Shown here in pieces: positions 9,169 through 16,194 of a stretch of 43,242 bases of DNA. The first letter of the stretch is position 1. Each line of letters starts with the position of its first letter. This DNA comes from Akkermansiaceae bacterium (GTDB lineage: Bacteria; Verrucomicrobiota; Verrucomicrobiia; Verrucomicrobiales; Akkermansiaceae): assembly GCA_903826205.1 (NCBI GenBank), contig CAIKDP010000389.1:1-43242 (forward strand), written 5' to 3'. The position numbers were made by a program, and so were the translations under genes. Under the pieces are notes generated by a model. That model had not been told where the DNA came from and did not search any database. It worked only from the letters and a program-made list of their open reading frames with translations.

Positions 9169-10383
9169 ATGGCACGCAGCTCAAAAATTCATGTCGGTCT
9201 GGAAATCGGCACCAGCAAAACCTGTATTGTGGTCGGCGAGGTCAAGCCCGACACCGCGGTCAAGATCCTTGGCATAGGCACCACCAAGACAGCCGGTGTC
9301 CGCAAGGGCGAGATCTATGATTTTCCGCAGGCCAGTGCCTGCCTCAAGGATGCCTTGGTCAAGGCGGAGGATTCCAGTGATGTGGAAATCGGCAGCGTCT
9401 ATCTGGCCGTCACCGGTTCCCACATCCAAGGCCTCAACAGTCGCGGCACCTTCCGCCTGCCGGAAGGCCAATCCATCGTGGCTCCGGAACACGTCGAGGA
9501 AGCCAGAACCATCGCCCGCGATATTCACATTCCTCAGGATCACGTCCATCTCCATCCGATCATCCGCAAGTATCTGCTGGATGACCTCGAGCACAAGACC
9601 AGCCCCGTCGGACTCTATGGCAAGACCGTCGAAGCGGATTTTCACATTGTGCATGGCATCGGCAACCGCATTCAAAACAGCATCGCACTGGTCCGCAAAG
9701 CCCTGCTCGAAGTCGATGACATTGTGTTCTCTCCGATTGCCACGGCGCAGATGGCGCTCGATCAGGAACAGCGCGAGCGCGGGGCCCTGGTCATCGACAT
9801 CGGCGGCGGCACCACCGATTACGCCCTCTATATGGAGGGTGCCATTGCCGCCTCCGGCTGCATCCCGGTGGGTGGCGACCACATCACCAACGACATCCAT
9901 CTGGTCACCGGTCTGGCATTTTCCAAATCGGAAAAACTCAAGATCATGGAGGGCGATGCGTCCGCCGACCCCGCCCGCTCGGTGGGCGTCGCCAAGCTCA
10001 TCGATGACCGTGGCTTCGCGGAAGTGGAAGTGCGCCGCAGCATTCTCAACGAAATCATCCGCCAGCGCCTCGAGGAGACCCTCCGCCTCGTCCGCCAGCG
10101 CCTGCCGGAGGATTCCGTCAAGGCCATCGGCGCGGGCATCTTTCTCACGGGTGGCACCAGCCTGATGCGCGGCTTCGGCGAACTCGCCTTCGAGGTGTTC
10201 GGGCGTGATATCTATCGGCCAGAGCCGCCGGAAATCAGCGGCGTCCAGGCCAGTTTCAAAGACCCCCAGTACGCCACCGCCATCGGCCTCATCCGTTACG
10301 CCCAAATCCTCGAAACCGAACGCGCCGCCCCACCCGGACTCTTCGGCAAGATCACCCGCCTGTTCTGGCCCTTCGGCAAATAA
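9169..10383 (+). CDS. ftsA: FtsA, actin-like divisome membrane tether
   Basis: FtsA anchors FtsZ filaments to the inner membrane and recruits divisome proteins. The 404-residue protein has the actin-like phosphate-1 loop near the N-terminus (GLEIGTSKTCIVVGE) and the phosphate-2 loop DIGGGTTDYALY (from residue 210). The FtsA-specific 1C domain lies between (SVYLAVTGSHIQGLNSRG). A third conserved stretch, GIFLTGGTSLMRG, precedes the end. The C-terminus LFGKITRLFWPFGK is an amphipathic helix typical of the FtsA membrane-targeting sequence. The open frame extends upstream to 8839 inside ftsQ, but the family start is the ATG at 9169, 23 bp after ftsQ. No Shine-Dalgarno sequence is present. Confidence 0.95.
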   Translation: MARSSKIHVGLEIGTSKTCIVVGEVKPDTAVKILGIGTTKTAGVRKGEIYDFPQASACLKDALVKAEDSSDVEIGSVYLAVTGSHIQGLNSRGTFRLPEGQSIVAPEHVEEARTIARDIHIPQDHVHLHPIIRKYLLDDLEHKTSPVGLYGKTVEADFHIVHGIGNRIQNSIALVRKALLEVDDIVFSPIATAQMALDQEQRERGALVIDIGGGTTDYALYMEGAIAASGCIPVGGDHITNDIHLVTGLAFSKSEKLKIMEGDASADPARSVGVAKLIDDRGFAEVEVRRSILNEIIRQRLEETLRLVRQRLPEDSVKAIGAGIFLTGGTSLMRGFGELAFEVFGRDIYRPEPPEISGVQASFKDPQYATAIGLIRYAQILETERAAPPGLFGKITRLFWPFGK

Positions 10384-10474
10384 GCCTCCGCTCACTTCTC
10401 CCACCCGCTTACTTCTTCACTTCTTCACCTACTTACTTCTTCCCCTAGTCCCCTACTCACCTAACACCCCTGCC
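10384..10474 (+). other. polypyrimidine leader between ftsA and ftsZ
   Basis: This 91-bp spacer is very rich in C and T on the coding strand, with almost no G. It contains several close copies of ACTTCTTC between about 10410 and 10445. It ends with a CTAAC motif at 10461 and the ftsZ ATG at 10475. There is no Shine-Dalgarno sequence. The tract could act as an unstructured leader for ribosome loading (S1 binds pyrimidine-rich RNA) or be a simple-sequence expansion. No terminator hairpin is seen, so ftsZ can be read through from ftsA. Confidence 0.5.
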
Positions 10475-12106
10475 ATGATCCCCTATCATCGCGAGCTCCA
10501 GCTCACCATTCCCAGTTCCGCCGTCAAGATCATCGGCCTTGGCGGCGCCGGTGCCAACATGCTCGAACGCGTGGCCTTGGATGGCACCGAGGGGGCCGCC
10601 CTGCTGGCCATCAACACCGACGCCCGCACCCTCGCCGCCTGCGTCGCCAGCGATAAAATCCAACTCGGCCGCAACCTAACAAAAGGGTTGGGGGCGGGCG
10701 GTGATCCCGAGCTCGGCCACCAGGCGATGCTCGAGGCGGAGGCGGAGATCCGCGAGGCGCTGCGGGGCTGCCGCATTGTGTTTTTGTGTGTGGGTCTGGG
10801 TGGCGGCACCGGCTCGGGAGCCGCGCCGGTCATCACCCGCATTGCCCGTGAGGAAGGTGCCTTTGTGGTGGTCTTTGCCACCATGCCGTTTGCCTTTGAG
10901 GGCCGCCGCCGTCGCGATCAGGCGGAAACCACGCTCAACGAACTCGCCGTGCTCGCCAACGCCTTGGTCACCTTTGATAACAACCGCATGGGCGAACTCG
11001 TGCTCGCCAAGCAAGGCATCCACGAGGCCTTCAGCGCCGCGGACCGCATGATCTGCGAATCGATCAAGGCCGTCATCCGTCTGGTCATCCGCCCCGGCCT
11101 GATCAACATCGGTTTGGACGACCTCATGAGTGCGCTGCGTACCAACCGTTCGCGCTGCCTCTTTGGCTCCGGTATAGCCAAAGGCAAGGACCGCGCGGCC
11201 AGCGCGCTGCGCAATGCCCTGTCCAGCCCGTTGCTTGATCAAGGGGCGCTGCTCAAGGAAGCCCAAACCGTTCTCGTCCACCTCTCCGGCGGCGAGGACC
11301 TCACGCTGTATGAAGTCGAACTCCTGATGCAGCGCCTGCAAAAATTCGTGCCGGAAAGTGCGCACGTGCTGTTTGGTGCGGTGATTGATCCGACCATGGG
11401 CGACAATCTATCCGTCACCCTCATCAGCGCACTGCCGGAAGATTCGCTCGCCGCCGCACCCCGTGACACCGGTGGCTCCAGCAGCGACAATTCCGGCCGG
11501 GATACAGGTGATGCCGGCGTGGCGGCGGACAATGCGTTAGATGAACGGGTGGCCACGTCGCCCGCAGCCAAAGCGCGGCGGAGTGCGGCCCAGCCCGCCG
11601 GGACTGGCAATGTTGCGTTGTTTACGCATGAGGTTTTGGCCGAGACGCCGGTCGAGGTGTTAGATGAGGGTTTGGCCGAGGCTCCGGTCGAGGCCGCGCC
11701 AGAGGAGGAGCCCGCGGCCGATCCAAGCGAGATGTCTGAGAACTCCTCACCCTTTGGCCAGCCCTTTGTTTTCAAGCCTGTCAAGCGCGCGCCGGTGGCG
11801 GCCACCGCCCCATGGGAAAAGCCCATGCCTGCGACAATGGCGGACTCTCAGGACGCAGAGGGCGAGCCATCCGTCGCGGGCCTTGATGCCGGGCCCGCCG
11901 CCCACACCAACGCGGCGGATCCTGTCACGGCGGCAAGCCCCAACGACCCTGATGCCCCCAAACTCAAACTCGGCGTCAAATCCCAAACCCTCCAAAACGA
12001 ACTTGCCTTTGACGCCACCCCCCGTGGCCGCTTCGAGGGCCAGACACCCAATGTGGTCGATGGCGAAGACCTGGATCTGCCGCCATTCCTGCGCAAGAAA
12101 AAGTGA
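10475..12106 (+). CDS. ftsZ: FtsZ, tubulin-like division GTPase with long acidic C-terminal linker
   Basis: FtsZ polymerises into the division ring. The 543-residue protein is longer than E. coli FtsZ (383). The GTPase domain covers about residues 12-320: IIGLGGAGANML, INTDARTL, LTKGLGAGGDPELG, the tubulin signature GGGTGSG (109-115) and MPFAFEGRRRR. The T7 loop reads GLINIGLDDLMSAL. Aligned to the common NVDFADV, the first catalytic Asp (E. coli Asp209) is Gly213 and the second (Asp212) is kept as Asp216, with an extra Asp215. A disordered Pro/Ala/Glu-rich linker (about 325-525) contains two near-repeats (LAETPVEVLDEG and LAEAPVEAAPEE). The chain ends in DLDLPPFLRKKK, a clear FtsA-binding C-terminal peptide. 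The start is ATG 10475. Confidence 0.95.
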   Translation: MIPYHRELQLTIPSSAVKIIGLGGAGANMLERVALDGTEGAALLAINTDARTLAACVASDKIQLGRNLTKGLGAGGDPELGHQAMLEAEAEIREALRGCRIVFLCVGLGGGTGSGAAPVITRIAREEGAFVVVFATMPFAFEGRRRRDQAETTLNELAVLANALVTFDNNRMGELVLAKQGIHEAFSAADRMICESIKAVIRLVIRPGLINIGLDDLMSALRTNRSRCLFGSGIAKGKDRAASALRNALSSPLLDQGALLKEAQTVLVHLSGGEDLTLYEVELLMQRLQKFVPESAHVLFGAVIDPTMGDNLSVTLISALPEDSLAAAPRDTGGSSSDNSGRDTGDAGVAADNALDERVATSPAAKARRSAAQPAGTGNVALFTHEVLAETPVEVLDEGLAEAPVEAAPEEEPAADPSEMSENSSPFGQPFVFKPVKRAPVAATAPWEKPMPATMADSQDAEGEPSVAGLDAGPAAHTNAADPVTAASPNDPDAPKLKLGVKSQTLQNELAFDATPRGRFEGQTPNVVDGEDLDLPPFLRKKK

Positions 12107-12114
12107 GACGGCGC

Positions 12115-12128
12115 CGGCTCGCGAGCCG
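12115..12128. repeat. 14-bp perfect palindrome after ftsZ
   Basis: CGGCTCGCGAGCCG begins 8 bp after the ftsZ stop codon and could form a short GC stem in RNA. No T-run follows, so it is at best a weak terminator or a small intergenic palindromic element. Confidence 0.4.
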
Positions 12129-12164
12129 CTCCCGTTGCCACGCCAACAACACAAGCCTCCCACC

Positions 12165-14033
12165 ATGAAGCCTCCGCTCCTCGTACTCCTGCCCACCCTG
12201 CTGCTGACCCCGCTTGGCGCGGCCGACCTGCACGTCGCGCCCGCCGGCAATGACCGCAACCCGGGCTCACCCGCCGCGCCGCTGCGCACGATCCAGCGCG
12301 CGGCGGAATTGGCCCAACCGGGCGATGTCATCACCGTGCACGAGGGCACGTATCGCGAACGGATCGCCCCGCCACGCGGCGGCGAGTCCGATGCCAGGCG
12401 CATCGTCTATCAAGCCGAGGCGGGTGAAAAGGTGGAGATCAAGGGTTCGGAAATCGTCAAGGGCTGGGTGAAGGTGCAGGACGATGTCTGGAAGGTGGTC
12501 CTGCCTAACACCTTCTTCGGTGACTTCAATCCCTATGGCGACCTCATCAACGGCGATTGGTTCGAGGACAAGAACCGGCCGCACCACACGGGTGCGGTCT
12601 ATCTCAACGGCGAGTGGCTGCTTGAGGCGGCCAAGCACGACGAGGTCCTCAAGCCCGTTGCCAGGGACCCGCTGTGGTTCGCCAAGGTGGACAAGACCAG
12701 CACCATGATCTGGGCACAATTCAAGGGCGTCGATCCTAACGAACAACGTGTCGAGATCAATGTGCGCAGGACGGTTTTCTATCCGGCGAAGCCGGGCATC
12801 AATTTCATCACGGTGCGCGGTTTCACCATGCGTCACGCGGCCACCCCGTGGGCTCCTCCCACCGCCGAACAGGTCGGTCTGATAGGCACCCATTGGAGCA
12901 AGGGCTGGATCATCGAAAACAACATCATCAGCCATTCGCGGTGCTCGGGCATCACGCTCGGCAAATACGGCGACGAGTGGGACAACAAATCGGCCAACTC
13001 CGCCGAGGGCTACGTCAAGACCATCGAGCGCGCCCTCAAGAACGGTTGGAACAAGGACAGCATCGGCCACCACATCGTCCGCAACAACACCATCTCCGAT
13101 TGCGAGCAAACCGGCATTTGCGGCAGCCTCGGCGCCATCTTCTCCGAGATTTCCGGCAACCATATCTATAACATCTGGGCCAAGCGCCAGTTCGAGGGCG
13201 CGGAAATGGCCGGCATCAAGATCCATGCGTCCATCGACCTGCTCATCAAGCACAACCGGATCCATGACGCCGGGCGCGCGATGTGGATGGATTGGATGGC
13301 CCAAGGCACCCGCATCACCGGCAATCTTTGCTATGACAACAGCACCGACGACTTGTTTCTGGAGGTGAACCACGGCCCGTACCTGGTGGACAACAATGTG
13401 TTCCTGTCCGGGTTCAACGTGCGCGATTGGTCCGAAGGCGGCGCCTTTGTGCATAACTTGTTTGCGGGGAAAATCGACTGTCGTCCGGAGCCCACACGCT
13501 CCACTCCCCATCACCCGGCGCATGCGACGGCCGTGGCCGGCCTCTCCGACATCAAGGGCGGGGACAACCGCTTTTATAACAACCTCTTCGTCGCCGGCCC
13601 CGCGACCGAGGATGTGCACGCGTGGGAGCGCAACAATCCCAAGCGCTTCGCCGGTTTCGGGCTGTGGGTCTATGACACCCGCGAGTTCCCGTTGCAGGCC
13701 GGCGGCAATGTCTATCTCAACGGCGCACGCCCCTATGCCAAGGAACCCCAACCACGGGTCCTAACGGATGTGGATCCAAAAATCCAAGTGACGGCCGATG
13801 GCGGACATGTCCAACTCCATCTGGCTATGGGACTGGCACTGCAAAATGCCGCCACCGTGCCGGTCACCACCGGATTGTTAGGCAAGGCCCGGGTGGCGGG
13901 CGTGGGTTATGAAAACCCCGACGGCTCGCCGTTGAAGATTGACACCGATTATTCCGGCAAGCCGCGCCAAGCCGCCACACCCGTGCCCGGCCCCTTCGAG
14001 GATTTCGGCACCGGGATCATCAAGGTGTGGTGA
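12165..14033 (+). CDS. secreted right-handed parallel beta-helix protein (DUF1565-type), copy 1
   Basis: This 622-residue protein has a signal peptide (MKPPLLVLLPTLLLTPLGA) and then the DUF1565-type start DLHVAPAGNDRNPGS, APLRTIQRAAELAQPGDVI and the VHEGTYRERI element. That pattern is typical of secreted beta-helix proteins, many of which are polysaccharide lyases or glycosidases. The middle has beta-helix rungs rich in Asn and Ile/Val (IIENNIISHS, HHIVRNNTISDCE, ITGNLCYDNS, LVDNNVFLSG). The C-terminal region is a separate module ending GIIKVW. The next gene is a close paralogue in the same orientation, so this is a tandem duplication. A catalytic residue cannot be assigned. Carbohydrate binding or cleavage outside the cytoplasm is the best inference. 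Two CTAAC motifs fall in rare-codon contexts (PN). Confidence 0.8.
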   Translation: MKPPLLVLLPTLLLTPLGAADLHVAPAGNDRNPGSPAAPLRTIQRAAELAQPGDVITVHEGTYRERIAPPRGGESDARRIVYQAEAGEKVEIKGSEIVKGWVKVQDDVWKVVLPNTFFGDFNPYGDLINGDWFEDKNRPHHTGAVYLNGEWLLEAAKHDEVLKPVARDPLWFAKVDKTSTMIWAQFKGVDPNEQRVEINVRRTVFYPAKPGINFITVRGFTMRHAATPWAPPTAEQVGLIGTHWSKGWIIENNIISHSRCSGITLGKYGDEWDNKSANSAEGYVKTIERALKNGWNKDSIGHHIVRNNTISDCEQTGICGSLGAIFSEISGNHIYNIWAKRQFEGAEMAGIKIHASIDLLIKHNRIHDAGRAMWMDWMAQGTRITGNLCYDNSTDDLFLEVNHGPYLVDNNVFLSGFNVRDWSEGGAFVHNLFAGKIDCRPEPTRSTPHHPAHATAVAGLSDIKGGDNRFYNNLFVAGPATEDVHAWERNNPKRFAGFGLWVYDTREFPLQAGGNVYLNGARPYAKEPQPRVLTDVDPKIQVTADGGHVQLHLAMGLALQNAATVPVTTGLLGKARVAGVGYENPDGSPLKIDTDYSGKPRQAATPVPGPFEDFGTGIIKVW

Positions 14034-14040
14034 CCGTGGC

Positions 14041-14057
14041 GGCGGTTTGCAACCGCC
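14041..14057 (+). terminator. hairpin after beta-helix copy 1
   Basis: GGCGGTT and AACCGCC flank a three-base loop just after the stop codon at 14033. A nearly identical hairpin lies at the same distance after the second copy at 16062-16078. No long T-run follows, so termination is possible but not certain. Confidence 0.4.
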
Positions 14058-14111
14058 ATGCCCATCCCCATTGGCATCCTCCGCATGGAGCAAGCTCCAT
14101 CCTCCCCACTG

Positions 14112-14130
14112 GCGGCGGCAAGCCGCCGCA
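14112..14130. repeat. GC-rich intergenic hairpin
   Basis: GGCGGCGGC and GCCGCCGC are separated by AA, giving a strong stem between the two beta-helix genes. It resembles REP-like palindromes, but no second exact copy was noticed in this window. Confidence 0.4.
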
Positions 14131-14209
14131 CTCCATGCCCGCGCCACCCATCGCCTGAAAGACTGCGCCGGATCGCGAGTATCCAATGTCCCAACACATC
14201 TTGCCCGCC

Positions 14210-16054
14210 ATGAAATTCCCACTCCTCACATTGCTGCTACTCACCCCGCTCCACGCGGCCGACCTGCATGTCGCGCCCGCCGGCAATGACAGCAACCCCG
14301 GCACCCCGGCGGCGCCGCTGCGCACCATCCAGCGCGGCGCGGAGCTGGCGCAGGCGGGCGATGTCATCACGGTGCATGCGGGGACGTACCGCGAACGGGT
14401 CGCCCCGCCGCGCGGCGGTGAGTCCGACGCCAAGCGCATCATCTATCAAGCGGCGGCGGGTGAGAAAGTCGAGATCAAGGGCTCGGAGGTGGTGAAGAAT
14501 TGGGTGAAGGTGCAGGACGACGTCTGGCAGGTGGTCCTGCCTAACACCTTCTTCGGCGCCTTCAATCCCTACGCGGACCGGATCCACGGCGATTGGTTCG
14601 AGGACCGGGGCCGCCCGCACCATACCGGGGCCGTCTATCTCAATGGCGAGTGGCTCATCGAGGCCGCCAAGCTCGACGCGGTGCTCAAACCCGCCGGCGC
14701 GACGCCGCTGTGGTTCGGCCAGGTCGACAAGGACACCACCACGCTGTGGGCACAGTTCAAGGGAGTGAACCCTAACGAACAACAGGTGGAAATCAACGTG
14801 CGGCGGACGGTTTTCTATCCGCAGCAGCCGGGCATCAACTTCCTCACGGTGCGCGGCTTCGCCATGCGCCACGCGGCCACCCCGTGGGCCCCGCCCACCG
14901 CCGAGCAAATCGGGCTCATCGGCACCCATTGGAGCAAGGGCTGGATCATCGAGAACAACACCATCAGCCACTCGGTTTGTTCCGGCATCGCGCTCGGCAA
15001 ATACGGCGACGAGTGGGACAACAAGTCGGCCAACTCCGCCGAGGGCTACGTCAAGACCATCGAGCGCGCCCTCAAGAACGGTTGGAACAAGGACAGCATC
15101 GGCCACCACATCGTCCGCAACAACACCATCACCGATTGCGAGCAAGCGGGCATCGTCGGCAGCCTGGGCGCCATCTTCAGCACCATCACCGGCAATGTCA
15201 TTCATGACATCCATGTCCGGCAGTTGTTCGGCGGCTGCGAGATGGCGGGCATCAAGATCCATGGCGCCATCGACATGGAGATCAGCCGCAACCATATCTA
15301 TCGGACATGCCGCGGGCTGTGGCTGGACTGGATGGCCCAGGGCACGCGCATCTCAGGCAATCTCTTCCACGACAACGCGACCGAAACCGATCTATCGAAA
15401 GAGGTGATTTCCGGCGGCCAGCAGGACATGTTTGTCGAGGTGAATCACGGCCCCTTCCTGGTGGACAACAACCTCTTTCTTTCGGCCTACTCAGTGAATC
15501 TGCGTTCGCAAGGCGGCGCCTATGTTCACAACCTGTTTGCCGGGGCCCTGAGGATCATTCCCTTCGACAGCCGCATGACCCCCATTCACAAGGCACATTC
15601 CACCGAGGTCGCCAGCTTGCATAACAACCCGTGCGGCGACGACCGCTACTATCACAATGTGTTTGTACAACGTGGCGACCTGAGCGCCTACGACGCGGCG
15701 AAAGTGCCGGTGGCGATGGCTGGCAACCTGTTTCTCAAGGGCGCCAAACCGTCGAAGCATGAGGCCGCGCCGCTCGTCAAGCCCGACGTCGATCCCGCAC
15801 TCAAGCTGGTGGAGAAAGTGGATGGCCTCTATCTTGAAATGACAGTCGATCCGGTCTGGAATGCCGCGGGTGACCGCAAACCCGTGACCACGGAATTGTT
15901 GGGCGTGACCCACATTTCCGGTTGCGCCTATGAGAACCCCGATGGCTCGCCCCTCAAGATTGACAGGGATTATTCCGGCAACCCGCGCATTGCGGCCACG
16001 CCCGCGGCCGGCCCCTTCGACAGCCCCGCCACCGGGACCATCAAGGTGTGGTGA
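14210..16054 (+). CDS. secreted right-handed parallel beta-helix protein (DUF1565-type), copy 2
   Basis: This 614-residue paralogue of the preceding gene has the signal peptide MKFPLLTLLLLTPLHA. The same blocks follow: DLHVAPAGNDSNPGT, VHAGTYRERV, NTFFGAFNPYADRIHGDWFE, then Asn-rich rungs. A tract of 105 bp (15026-15130) is identical to 12990-13094 of copy 1, while flanking codons differ. The copies diverge more after about residue 390, where copy 2 has an insert around TETDLSKEVISGGQQD and a shorter tail. The end GTIKVW and the downstream hairpin are shared. The ATG at 14186 would add eight residues before the signal peptide, so 14210 is preferred. The function is probably polysaccharide-related and extracellular. 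Confidence 0.8.
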   Translation: MKFPLLTLLLLTPLHAADLHVAPAGNDSNPGTPAAPLRTIQRGAELAQAGDVITVHAGTYRERVAPPRGGESDAKRIIYQAAAGEKVEIKGSEVVKNWVKVQDDVWQVVLPNTFFGAFNPYADRIHGDWFEDRGRPHHTGAVYLNGEWLIEAAKLDAVLKPAGATPLWFGQVDKDTTTLWAQFKGVNPNEQQVEINVRRTVFYPQQPGINFLTVRGFAMRHAATPWAPPTAEQIGLIGTHWSKGWIIENNTISHSVCSGIALGKYGDEWDNKSANSAEGYVKTIERALKNGWNKDSIGHHIVRNNTITDCEQAGIVGSLGAIFSTITGNVIHDIHVRQLFGGCEMAGIKIHGAIDMEISRNHIYRTCRGLWLDWMAQGTRISGNLFHDNATETDLSKEVISGGQQDMFVEVNHGPFLVDNNLFLSAYSVNLRSQGGAYVHNLFAGALRIIPFDSRMTPIHKAHSTEVASLHNNPCGDDRYYHNVFVQRGDLSAYDAAKVPVAMAGNLFLKGAKPSKHEAAPLVKPDVDPALKLVEKVDGLYLEMTVDPVWNAAGDRKPVTTELLGVTHISGCAYENPDGSPLKIDRDYSGNPRIAATPAAGPFDSPATGTIKVW

Positions 16055-16061
16055 CCGTGGC

Positions 16062-16078
16062 GGCGGTTTTCAACCGCC
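16062..16078 (+). terminator. hairpin after beta-helix copy 2
   Basis: GGCGGTT and AACCGCC enclose a TTC loop 8 bp after the stop. It is the duplicate of the hairpin at 14041-14057, including the flanking bases. It may end transcription before the convergent glycyl radical enzyme gene. Confidence 0.4.
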
Positions 16079-16141
16079 ACGCCCATCCGCCATCTGCACA
16101 GGCAATATTGTTAGAATGCGTCTTTCGGGCATCGCCCGCCC

Positions 16142-16159
16142 CGCGCTGTCACCAGCGCG
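16142..16159. repeat. intergenic hairpin repeat, copy A (CGCGCTG-TCAC-CAGCGCG)
   Basis: A perfect 7-bp stem with a TCAC loop lies between the convergent beta-helix and glycyl radical enzyme genes and is followed by CCT. A second copy at 43073-43090 has the same loop and flank but T and A in place of C and G at one stem pair, so pairing is kept. Confidence 0.65.
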
Positions 16160-16194
16160 CCTACGAAGAGTGTTGCACGCGCCTTGCAGCGGTC

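Noticed and set aside
12267-13751. Long minus-strand open frame (494 codons) across the beta-helix gene
   Set aside because: It is an antisense shadow produced by the GC-rich codon bias of the real gene; the translated product has no family likeness. A similar shadow exists over copy 2 (14237-15295).
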